Made by a program: the position numbers and the translations under genes. The notes beneath the pieces are model-generated. The model saw only the letters and a list, made by a program, of their open reading frames with translations, was not told the origin of the DNA and did no database searches. 64,000 bases of DNA from Alloscardovia sp963543015 (lineage in GTDB: Bacteria > Actinomycetota > Actinomycetes > Actinomycetales > Bifidobacteriaceae): NCBI GenBank assembly GCA_963543015.1, contig CAUTYZ010000010.1, forward strand, positions 1 through 64,000. The letters are read 5' to 3'. Positions 43,121 to 51,167 of the stretch are shown piece after piece (the stretch's first letter is position 1; each line of letters begins with the position of its first letter).

Positions 43121-44224
43121 ATGAGCGAGTCTTACTCGGGCCATCTCAACGGTGCTTCTCGAAACAGTGTTTCCCGAGACAGTTCTTCTCGAAATGACGA
43201 CTCTATCTGGCTGCTCGATGCGCGTCTTGCAGCTCAGTCAGTCGTTCATCCTGAATATTTTGCAGGGAAGACCGTAGCTGTATTAGGAGCTACAGGTTTT
43301 ATCGGTAGTGTCGCCTCATGGACTTTGCGCGTGCTCGGCGCGCATGTCATCGCATGTGGTCGTAACGAGGCTCGATTGCAGGCACTTTTTGGGGAGAGGG
43401 AAGAATCTGGCATTTCCACCCACGTTATGGATGTGACTGAAGCCATTAATTTTGCGGATGTTCCTGACGTCATCATTAATGCAGCATCTCCAGCAGATCC
43501 TGCTTCTTTTGCACACAGTCCCGTTCAGACCATGCTGTCCAATTTTGCGGGAACTCAGAACGTGCTTGATTATGCGCGACTCCATGATGGTGTACGAATC
43601 TTGTATGTGTCGAGCGGTGAAATTTACGGCTATTTCGAGAACGATCATCAAGTCAGCGAAAACGAAATGGGCTCTCTCGATATAGTGTCGTCTCGTTCAT
43701 GCTACCCGCAATCGAAGCGAGCTGCAGAAACTTTGTGCGCAAGTTACGTAGCTCAGTATGGCGTAGACGTTCGTATCGCGCGTCCGTCGCATATTTTAGG
43801 CCCTCAATTTTCGGATACAGATAGCCGAGCAAGCGCTCAATTCTTCCGAGATGCGTTGGGCGGGCGAGCAATTGAGCTGATGTCTACGGGCGAGCAAATT
43901 CGTACATTTGCGTATATCAGTGACTGCGTGGCGGGTTTGCTGTCTATCGTGTCCGCTGGCGCAACGGGTGAAGCATACAATGTGACGAATTCATCCACGC
44001 CTACGAGTTTTGCAGATTTTGCCCGATTTGTAGGAGAGGCAGGAAAAGTTCCTGTGCGTATCCCCGCGAAGAACGAGACTGCTGACAATGAGCCTGCTCG
44101 TCCAGCGTTGTATCGCGTCGCTCAGCTGAGTAACGCGAAGCTGGAAGCACTTGGCTGGCAGCCTCGATTTACTGCTCGTGAAGCAGTCGACCGTACATAT
44201 ACTCTTCTTCAGCTGATACGATAA
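43121..44224 (+). CDS. NAD-dependent epimerase/dehydratase (extended SDR)
   Basis: A 367-residue extended short-chain dehydrogenase/reductase. The Rossmann loop VLGATGFIGS follows an N-terminal tail; YVSSGEIYG and YPQSKRAAE hold the Ser-Tyr-Lys catalytic set, with the Tyr of the SCYPQSK motif. The frame is open from 43052, overlapping the cytidylyltransferase gene by 16 bases, but GAGGA with 7-nt spacing supports ATG at 43121. It probably modifies a sugar nucleotide or alditol precursor for the polymer made by this cluster. It does not match TarJ, which is a medium-chain alcohol dehydrogenase. The stop codon overlaps the next start (TAATG). Confidence 0.82.
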   Translation: MSESYSGHLNGASRNSVSRDSSSRNDDSIWLLDARLAAQSVVHPEYFAGKTVAVLGATGFIGSVASWTLRVLGAHVIACGRNEARLQALFGEREESGISTHVMDVTEAINFADVPDVIINAASPADPASFAHSPVQTMLSNFAGTQNVLDYARLHDGVRILYVSSGEIYGYFENDHQVSENEMGSLDIVSSRSCYPQSKRAAETLCASYVAQYGVDVRIARPSHILGPQFSDTDSRASAQFFRDALGGRAIELMSTGEQIRTFAYISDCVAGLLSIVSAGATGEAYNVTNSSTPTSFADFARFVGEAGKVPVRIPAKNETADNEPARPALYRVAQLSNAKLEALGWQPRFTAREAVDRTYTLLQLIR

Positions 44225-45195
44225 TGGACATGAGCTCTTCACCACTTTCGATTGCTGCAGTTGTCGTCTCCTATAACCGCGAAGTTCTTTTGCAAGAATG
44301 CCTCGACGGTCTTGCTGCGCAGACATACTCTCTCGCACGAACAATTATCGTCGATAATGCGAGTACGGATAATGCAGTGAGCGTCATCGAAAATCATCCT
44401 TCGCATCCAGAATTGATCAAGCTTTCTGAAAATGTCGGGGGAGCTGGAGGCTTCGCAGCGGGAATTGCTGCTGCAGCGAGTGATGAGAATATCGACTATG
44501 TATGGATTATGGATGATGACACGATTCCTACTCCGACAGCTCTTGAAAAATTGGTTGATGCGATTGAAGAAGCAGAAAAACTTAATGGGGAACGTCCGAC
44601 AATTGTCGGCTCCAAGGCTGTATGGATTGATGGTCGCGAGCATTTGATGAACAAGCCTCGCACACGAGCATGGATTCACCATGGTCGTCCTGAACTTGTA
44701 GAGTCTGCAGGCGCATATCAAGCACGTACTTTCTCTTTCGTATCGTGCTGCATGGATGCTCAGCAAATTCGCGCTCGCAAGGCTTTGCCAATTGCGGCTT
44801 ACTTCTTGTGGAATGACGATTTTGAGTACACAACTCGTTTGCTGAAGGAACGAACAGGTTATTACGTTCCGAGTAGTGTCGTCGAGCATAAGACGAAAGT
44901 ATTTGGATCGTCTAATGCTGATCCGGGAGCACGTTTCCGATTCGAAGTGCGAAATAAGCGTTGGCTTTTTGCCTATTCGCGTCAGAATTTCACAGGTAAA
45001 GAATTAGCCTACTATCGTCTGGGAACTGCCAAGCGTTGGGTTGAAGCAATGCTGCGTTCGCATTCGAAGAAAGCGTTAATGAATTACGCGCGTACAGGGT
45101 GGAAAGAAGCGGGTGCTGGACGCCCGCCGCTGAATTCCGAAGTGCTTGCTGCAAGCCCTCAAGCTGCCCACATTGTGGCAGAGTTTGAGCGTTAG
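44224..45195 (+). CDS. glycosyltransferase family 2 (GlfT/rhamnosyltransferase-like)
   Basis: A 323-residue GT2 enzyme. The GT-A fold has AVVVSYNREVLL, IIVDNASTDN and the donor/metal site WIMDDDTIP. ENVGGAGGF is characteristic of the GlfT/WbbL-like group, which transfers galactofuranose or rhamnose. LWNDDFEYTTRL is the acceptor-side conserved segment. There is no membrane helix. The start codon overlaps the stop of the SDR gene (TAATG), implying translational coupling. The related GT2 at 54944 shares the same motifs, suggesting an alternating or sequential pair in galactan synthesis. A plus-strand terminator lies in the opposing gene at 45260-45292. Confidence 0.87.
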   Translation: MDMSSSPLSIAAVVVSYNREVLLQECLDGLAAQTYSLARTIIVDNASTDNAVSVIENHPSHPELIKLSENVGGAGGFAAGIAAAASDENIDYVWIMDDDTIPTPTALEKLVDAIEEAEKLNGERPTIVGSKAVWIDGREHLMNKPRTRAWIHHGRPELVESAGAYQARTFSFVSCCMDAQQIRARKALPIAAYFLWNDDFEYTTRLLKERTGYYVPSSVVEHKTKVFGSSNADPGARFRFEVRNKRWLFAYSRQNFTGKELAYYRLGTAKRWVEAMLRSHSKKALMNYARTGWKEAGAGRPPLNSEVLAASPQAAHIVAEFER

Positions 45196-45233
45196 GGCAC
45201 AGATGCTACACGCAGTATGACCTCTCGTCCTCG

Positions 45234-46139
45234 TTAAGAACGCAATTTTGCATTTTTGACCGCTGTACGTAAACGGTACAGCGGTTTCTTTATATTCGTC
45301 GGAATGAGACGGTACAAACCGCGGATAACGATGTTGCGCAGATATTGGAATCGTGTAGTGAAACCATCACGCGCAAATGTTCGCTGAAGTTCAAGTTCGT
45401 CAGTAAACATCGTGAACCCCCCACGGCGGTTATAAGCTCCTGCATCCACACGATAACCAAGAAGAACTTCGGGCAGATTTGCAAAAAGTGAACCGTCAAG
45501 AAGCATGCGTTCCCACAAAAGATAATCCTCGAAACGACCTGCATCCGTTGGATACGATCCTGCATGAACGACGCGAGACGTGCGCATCATAACTGTCGGA
45601 TGATGGACGGGGGACTGGAAACGTGCATACTGTGAGAGCTCGTCTGATTCGGTAGGAAGGATACGCTTCGTGCCCCACGAGATAGTTTCTGCCTTATCGG
45701 GCGTTGTATCGGAGGGTGGATTTGTCGACAAAGAAGTCGATTCAGAAAATTCTTGCAAAGCTGTACCGAGAACGTCGATCTGAGGGTGCTCAGTCAAGTA
45801 GTTCACTTGCTTTTCAAATCGGTCAGGAAGGCTGATATCGTCAGCATCCATACGTGCAATCCATTCGGTACGCGTTTCTTGAATTCCCTTATTGAGAGCG
45901 CGTGCGAGACCTATATTTTCAGGCAAACGAATAATGCTGAAAGTGGGAGAGCTGCCATTATGGGCGGAATTTTCCAGCGATGCGAGATATCTTTCAATGT
46001 CGTGAGAAACAGGGCCGTTTTGGATGATAATAACTTCAGCAGGCATGACAGTTTGCTCGGTTGTACATGACTCCACCGCTTTTTTAAACTGAGCAATTGT
46101 ATCCCCTGCATACACACACATGAGTACGCTGAAATCCAT
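45234..46139 (-). CDS. glycosyltransferase family 2
   Basis: A 301-residue GT2 enzyme transcribed against its neighbours. The N-terminal VLMCVYAGDT, IIIQNGPVS and MDADDISLP segments are the GT-A nucleotide and metal-binding elements; LARALNKGIQ is a typical GT2 helix. The C-terminal ~60 residues are basic and likely contact the membrane. The RBS is GGTGAGGA, 4 nt from the ATG. It is convergent with the GT2 at 44224 (38-base gap) and divergent from the GH25 gene. It probably transfers a hexose to the wall polymer; donor and acceptor unknown. Confidence 0.87.
   Translation of the reverse strand: MDFSVLMCVYAGDTIAQFKKAVESCTTEQTVMPAEVIIIQNGPVSHDIERYLASLENSAHNGSSPTFSIIRLPENIGLARALNKGIQETRTEWIARMDADDISLPDRFEKQVNYLTEHPQIDVLGTALQEFSESTSLSTNPPSDTTPDKAETISWGTKRILPTESDELSQYARFQSPVHHPTVMMRTSRVVHAGSYPTDAGRFEDYLLWERMLLDGSLFANLPEVLLGYRVDAGAYNRRGGFTMFTDELELQRTFARDGFTTRFQYLRNIVIRGLYRLIPTNIKKPLYRLRTAVKNAKLRS
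45260..45292 (+). terminator. terminator of the plus-strand GT2, inside the minus-strand gene
   Basis: CCGCTGTAC (45260-45268) pairs with GTACAGCGG (45276-45284), followed by TTTCTTTAT. It lies within the last codons of the opposing GT2 gene. It would end the 41173-45195 transcript 65 bases after its last stop codon. Confidence 0.7.
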
Positions 46140-46343
46140 TATTCCTCACCACGCATTTCCGATTATCTGCATATATCTACGTCTAGCGTATCTGAATATC
46201 GTTACGAATACACAGTTTATGCATAATTTCCCGTATTTAGTAAAGAACTTGTGTGGGTATGAGCGTGAAAAGGGGAGCATTTCAATTCTTTCACAGCCCG
46301 TTTTTTATGATGTGAAAAGAGAATTTATATCTATTGTGGGGAC

Positions 46344-49300
46344 ATGATGAAGAAGAGATTTGTCACAAGTACAGTTGCGGCGACAACCGCAGTGTTGACT
46401 TTAGCGTTGGGAATTCCGACGACTGCTATCGCGCAGAATACAGGCGATGTCGTATCGGAATCTGATACGACCAACGTCACTTCAGCGAACGCAATTCCAG
46501 AAAATCCAACTCAGGAATTGCCAGATAAAGTAGCTGACAGCATTCCAGAGGATTCGACTTTGGTTTCGCAAGATCTTGCTACTGACGATAAGGGCAACGT
46601 TTACAACGTGGAAACCGGTGAGAAAGTCGCTGATCCAAAACGCGTCGGTACAAAAGATGAGCCTGCTGATCCATTGGCAAAGACTGATGGCGAAAGCTTC
46701 ATTCCGGTAGATCTTTCTGATGTGAAAGACAAGATTGAGGATAGTAATTCCTCATCATCTGATTCAGCACAATCCTCAGAATCAGCACAGACTTCTACGC
46801 AGGCTTCCGCTCGCACATCGAGCACTGGTACCAGTGGTTTCCGCTCTCGTTCCGCGGGAACGACAACCGCAGCTGCGAAGACAGAATCTCAGACAGAATC
46901 TCAGGCCTCTGCTACCACAGCCGAGCAGACTGAGAAAAAGCAGAGCACCCAATCCGATGCAAGCAGCACAGATACTGTTGATCCAAACTCTGCAGTAACG
47001 AATATTTACTTGCCAAATAACGAATACGGCGCTTATTGGGGTACGCATAACGGCACTCGCGCATTCTTCCAGAGCAATGGACAGCTTTTTGTTCAGCAAG
47101 CACAGGGCGTTATCGACGTATCTCAGTGGCAGGGCGATATCAATTGGAACGCTGTTAAAGCAAGCGGAAACGTCCAGGGCGCAATTATCCGTATCGGATA
47201 TGGCTCGGGAAATCGACTCGATCTTAAGGCAGCTCGCAATATTAGCGAAGTTAAGCGTTTGGGTATTCCTTTTGGTGTGTATTGGTATTCCTACTCTGAC
47301 GGAGCTTCTGCATCAGTTCAGGAAGCAAAGAGCACAGTAGCAGCGTTGCGACAGCTGGGAATTAGCCCATCTGATTTAAGCTATCCAGTGTATTACGATA
47401 TGGAACGCTGGACGTGGGGAGGTCATACTCCTCCGACAGATCCTAATGTCAATGCTGCAGCAATGCGTGCATATCTGAACGAGCTTAATTCTTCCGGTTA
47501 TACGAAGAATGCAGTGTACTCATACACGAGCTATCTCAATTCTTCTTTGCGCCATAATGATATCTGGTCACGCACGACGTGGGTCGCACAGTACGGCGCT
47601 CGCATGGGCTTTACCGCATGGAATACGAACTTCCGCGGATGGCAGTATTCATCAAGCGGCACGGTGAGCGGTATTTCTGGACACGTGGATATTAATGCTT
47701 TCGGCAATTACGAGTATCGTGCAGACTTTGATATCCGTTCATATCCTCTTGTCAATATTCCGAACGGTGACTACTACATCAACCCTCGTTTGAGTGAAAA
47801 TGTATCCATGGATGTTCCAGGAGCATCACGTGGCAATGGTGCTCTTATGCAGGTGTACGGATATAACAAGTCAACCGCACAACGTTTCCGCTTCACACGT
47901 AACAGTGACGGAAGCTACAGCATTGTGAATGTCAATTCTGGCAAAGCATTGGATATTAGTGCAGGCAATGCGCACAATTATGCACGCATTCAGCAGTATG
48001 ATTCCAACGGTTCTACAGCACAGCGCTGGTACATTCGCAATATGGGTAATGGATACGCTGTTCAGTCTGCGTTGGGCAATTGGGTACTCGACTTAAACGG
48101 CGCATCCACGGCAAATGGCAATGCTATTCAGCTGTACACGCCAAACGGAAGCGATGCACAGAAGTTCTTCCTCGCATCGTCAGAAAATCTTGCAACGAAT
48201 ACGGATATGCGTATCGCGACCGCGTTGAATTCCTCAAAGGTATTGGACATCGCATCCGCGTCCACTCAAAATTCTGTGCCAATCCAGGTGTGGGATTGGA
48301 ATGGTACCGCGGCTCAGACGTATCAATTCCGTGAGGTTGGAAATGGTACTTACACCATTGTGAATAAGAATTCCAACAAGGTTATCGATGTAGCAGGAAA
48401 CTCTGGATCTGATGGCGCTCGCGTCGATCAGTATGATTCCAATGGTTCTGCTGCTCAGCAGTGGATTTTGCACAAGAATTCTGACGGAACATATTCCTTC
48501 CAAGGACGTGGCTCTGGAAAGTTTGCAGAGCTTCCAGGCGGACGTTCTGCAGCGGGAACTCAGATGACTATTTATACCGGCAATGGTACGACTGGTCAGC
48601 GCTGGCATGTCAATGCTGTAACGAGCCAAGATTTGTCTGATTTGCGTTTCGCTCAGCAGCATAAGAACGACTTGGTGAACGATACCTATACCTTCAATCG
48701 ACCAAACGATAAGAAGAAGGTTATGGAAGTTCCTGGTGCATCGCATGACAATTTTGCAAAAATTAAGATTTACGATGCTAACGGTTCGAAGGCTCAAGAG
48801 TGGAAGATTACTCGTGATTCCAACGGATACGCAATTATCACCAACGTGGAATCAGGTAAGGTACTGAACGTCGATCGCGGAATTGCGCAAAACTGGCAGA
48901 GCATTGGCCAGTATACGTACAACGATACGGATGCTCAGAAGTGGATTGCTGTCAAGAATTCGAACGGCACATATACCTTCTACTCCAAGCTCAATCCACG
49001 ATTTGCACTTGACGTGGATTCCAACAGCACGGCTAACGGCACAAATCTGGAGCTTTTCCAGGCAAATGGTACTACTGGTCAGCAGTGGAACTTGGAGACG
49101 ACGAGCTTTGTGGGTAAGCATCGCAATGATTTGCCAGACGGCACCTTTGAGATGATACGTCCAAATGCAAAGCGTATGGTTATGGATTTGGCAGGCTCAT
49201 CTGCAGCTAATGGCACGAATGTTCAGCTCTATACTGTCAACCATTCTGATGCACAAATGTGGCTCTTCGCACATGATGAAGAAGGCTACGTAATGATTCG

Positions 49301-50024
49301 AAATCGAGCAACTGGAAAGTCTTTGGATTTGCCAGGCGGTCGTATCTTCAACGGTCAAAATGTGCAGCAGTATCACTGGAATAGGTCGGATGCTCAGAAG
49401 TGGATTGCTGTCAAGAATTCTGACGGTACATACACCTTCTACTCCAAGCTCAACCCAGAGTATGCTCTCGACGTGTCTGGTAACGGCACATGGAACTATA
49501 CGAATGTGCAGGTCTACAAGGCGAACGGTTCGATGGGCCAGAAGTGGGAAATCAACTCGATTATCTCGTATGAAGGATTGCACAAGTACGATATCGATGA
49601 TGGAACATATACCTTCATGCGTCCTCAAAATAATCGTGCAGTTCTTGACTTGGCTGGAGCATCGCATGCTAACTACGCGAATGTGCGCATCTACCAGAGC
49701 AATGGCACTGCTGCACAAAAGTGGGTTATCAAGCATGTGAAGGATAACTATGTGGCGATTTACAATGCTGCAAGCGGTAAGGTTTTGGATGTCGATTCGG
49801 GAATTGCGCGCAATTACCAAGGCGTTCAGCAGTATCAGTGGAACGGAACCTACTCACAATTGTGGGTTGCGGTGCTGAATGCGAATGGCACATACACCTT
49901 CCGCTCAGCTCTGGATACGTCATATGCCTTGGATGTAAATGGCGATGCTACATGGAATGGTGCACGAATTCAGATCTACAAGGCGAACAATTCCAACGGC
50001 CAGCAGTGGAAGATTCAGCGGTAA
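46344..50024 (+). CDS. secreted GH25 muramidase with five ricin-type trefoil domains
   Basis: A 1226-residue secreted wall hydrolase. The signal peptide ends AIA near residue 30; a Ser/Thr/Gln-rich linker reaches ~220. The GH25 lysozyme domain (~255-455) has GVIDVSQWQGDINW (Asp258) and YYDMERW (Asp352, Glu354), the catalytic residues of N-acetylmuramidases. From ~470 to the end are five ricin-B-like beta-trefoils of ~150 residues, shown by 15 QxW-type motifs (AQRWYI, AQQWIL, GQQWNL, AQKWVI and so on), three per trefoil. They should bind carbohydrate, probably the wall polysaccharide made by the surrounding genes. No sortase motif or C-terminal membrane anchor is seen, so binding is by the trefoils. 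The start region has only GGGG before ATGATG. Several trefoil segments are nearly identical at DNA level. Confidence 0.92.
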   Translation: MMKKRFVTSTVAATTAVLTLALGIPTTAIAQNTGDVVSESDTTNVTSANAIPENPTQELPDKVADSIPEDSTLVSQDLATDDKGNVYNVETGEKVADPKRVGTKDEPADPLAKTDGESFIPVDLSDVKDKIEDSNSSSSDSAQSSESAQTSTQASARTSSTGTSGFRSRSAGTTTAAAKTESQTESQASATTAEQTEKKQSTQSDASSTDTVDPNSAVTNIYLPNNEYGAYWGTHNGTRAFFQSNGQLFVQQAQGVIDVSQWQGDINWNAVKASGNVQGAIIRIGYGSGNRLDLKAARNISEVKRLGIPFGVYWYSYSDGASASVQEAKSTVAALRQLGISPSDLSYPVYYDMERWTWGGHTPPTDPNVNAAAMRAYLNELNSSGYTKNAVYSYTSYLNSSLRHNDIWSRTTWVAQYGARMGFTAWNTNFRGWQYSSSGTVSGISGHVDINAFGNYEYRADFDIRSYPLVNIPNGDYYINPRLSENVSMDVPGASRGNGALMQVYGYNKSTAQRFRFTRNSDGSYSIVNVNSGKALDISAGNAHNYARIQQYDSNGSTAQRWYIRNMGNGYAVQSALGNWVLDLNGASTANGNAIQLYTPNGSDAQKFFLASSENLATNTDMRIATALNSSKVLDIASASTQNSVPIQVWDWNGTAAQTYQFREVGNGTYTIVNKNSNKVIDVAGNSGSDGARVDQYDSNGSAAQQWILHKNSDGTYSFQGRGSGKFAELPGGRSAAGTQMTIYTGNGTTGQRWHVNAVTSQDLSDLRFAQQHKNDLVNDTYTFNRPNDKKKVMEVPGASHDNFAKIKIYDANGSKAQEWKITRDSNGYAIITNVESGKVLNVDRGIAQNWQSIGQYTYNDTDAQKWIAVKNSNGTYTFYSKLNPRFALDVDSNSTANGTNLELFQANGTTGQQWNLETTSFVGKHRNDLPDGTFEMIRPNAKRMVMDLAGSSAANGTNVQLYTVNHSDAQMWLFAHDEEGYVMIRNRATGKSLDLPGGRIFNGQNVQQYHWNRSDAQKWIAVKNSDGTYTFYSKLNPEYALDVSGNGTWNYTNVQVYKANGSMGQKWEINSIISYEGLHKYDIDDGTYTFMRPQNNRAVLDLAGASHANYANVRIYQSNGTAAQKWVIKHVKDNYVAIYNAASGKVLDVDSGIARNYQGVQQYQWNGTYSQLWVAVLNANGTYTFRSALDTSYALDVNGDATWNGARIQIYKANNSNGQQWKIQR

Positions 50025-50041
50025 AGGCTATACTAACGAAT

Positions 50042-50980
50042 ATGAGTGAAACACAGCCAAAAATTGCCGTTCTTATTCCTTGCTATAACGAGGAAGTGAC
50101 GATTGGAAAGGTCGTTCAGGACTTCCAAAAGTCACTTCCACAGGCGGATATCTATGTCTATGACAATAATTCGTCTGATCGTACAGCAGAGATTGCAAGC
50201 TCTCTGGGGGCAATTGTTCGTAAAGAGCCTCGCCAAGGCAAGGGAAATGTCATTCGCGCGATGTTTAACGACATCGATGCAGACGCATATGTCATGGTGG
50301 ATGGCGATGACACATATCCTGCAGAAGCTGCACCTGAAATGGTGTCAAAGATCTTTGAAGGATATGACATGGTTATCGGCGACCGCTTGAGCTCGACCTA
50401 TTTCCAGGAAAATAAGCGTCCATTCCACAATTTTGGCAATTCGATTGTGCGAGACTCGATTAACTTCCTTTTCCAGTCTGACGTCAAGGACATTATGACC
50501 GGATATCGCGCATTCTCGTTTGGTTTTGTCAAGAGCTACCCAATCTTGTCGAAGGGCTTTGAGGTCGAAACAGAAATGACTATTCATAGCCTTGATAAGA
50601 ATATGAAGCTCTATGAAATGCCAATTCAGTATCGCGATCGTCCAGAAGGCTCTGTGTCTAAGCTCAATACTGTGGGTGATGGTATCCGCGTTATTTCTAC
50701 GATCTTCCGTATGATTCGCGAATATAAGCCAATGCCTTTCTTTAGCACGTTGGGCGGTTTGTTGGGTCTTCTTGGTGTAGGGCTGATGATTCCAATCTTC
50801 ATTAAGTTCTGGCAGACAGGACAGGTTTTGCAGTTCCCGACATTGTTCGGCTGCTTCTTCCTCATTTTGGCTGGAATTCTCTTCGTCGTCACCGGAATTA
50901 TCTTGGACGTTATTGCGAAGAACGGTCGTAAAGAGTTCGTTTCGACTATGAATATCTTGGAATATATGAGGCGACATTAA
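50042..50980 (+). CDS. glycosyltransferase family 2 with C-terminal membrane helices (DPM/GtrB-like)
   Basis: A 312-residue GT2 enzyme, likely a polyprenyl-phosphate glycosyltransferase. The GT-A domain includes AVLIPCYNEEVTIG, YVYDNNSSDRT and MVDGDDTYP, and the RQGKGNVIRAMF stretch is common in DPM1-like enzymes. Two C-terminal helices (about 232-252 and 265-290) anchor it. The frame is open to 49838 through the end of the GH25 gene, but homology starts at ATG 50042. It probably charges undecaprenyl phosphate with a sugar for the GT-C-type membrane proteins at 35345 or 51168. It starts 18 bases after the GH25 stop. Confidence 0.86.
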   Translation: MSETQPKIAVLIPCYNEEVTIGKVVQDFQKSLPQADIYVYDNNSSDRTAEIASSLGAIVRKEPRQGKGNVIRAMFNDIDADAYVMVDGDDTYPAEAAPEMVSKIFEGYDMVIGDRLSSTYFQENKRPFHNFGNSIVRDSINFLFQSDVKDIMTGYRAFSFGFVKSYPILSKGFEVETEMTIHSLDKNMKLYEMPIQYRDRPEGSVSKLNTVGDGIRVISTIFRMIREYKPMPFFSTLGGLLGLLGVGLMIPIFIKFWQTGQVLQFPTLFGCFFLILAGILFVVTGIILDVIAKNGRKEFVSTMNILEYMRRH

Positions 50981-51016
50981 AATCTCATGACGGCCTCATA
51001 AAGATTTCGTTCGAAG

Positions 51017-51070
51017 GCTGTTATCTCAGTACTATATACTCGCTGGGATAGCAGCTTTCTTTATTTTCTA
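51017..51070 (+). terminator. terminator of the GtrB-like GT2
   Basis: GCTGTTATCTCAG (51017-51029) pairs with CTGGGATAGCAGC (51043-51055), 13 bp with two G-U pairs, followed by TTTCTTTATTTTCTATTTTCT. Confidence 0.8.
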
Positions 51071-51167
51071 TTTTCTCCATTGCGCACTTATGGCGATTTC
51101 TAAATTACAGTACGCGTGTATTATTGAGTGTGATTTGAAGGGTTGTACGTAGGAAGAGGATAAATTT

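Noticed and set aside
49838..50041. Longer start for the GT2 at 50042
   Set aside because: The extension overlaps the end of the GH25 gene in another frame and shows no GT2 similarity.
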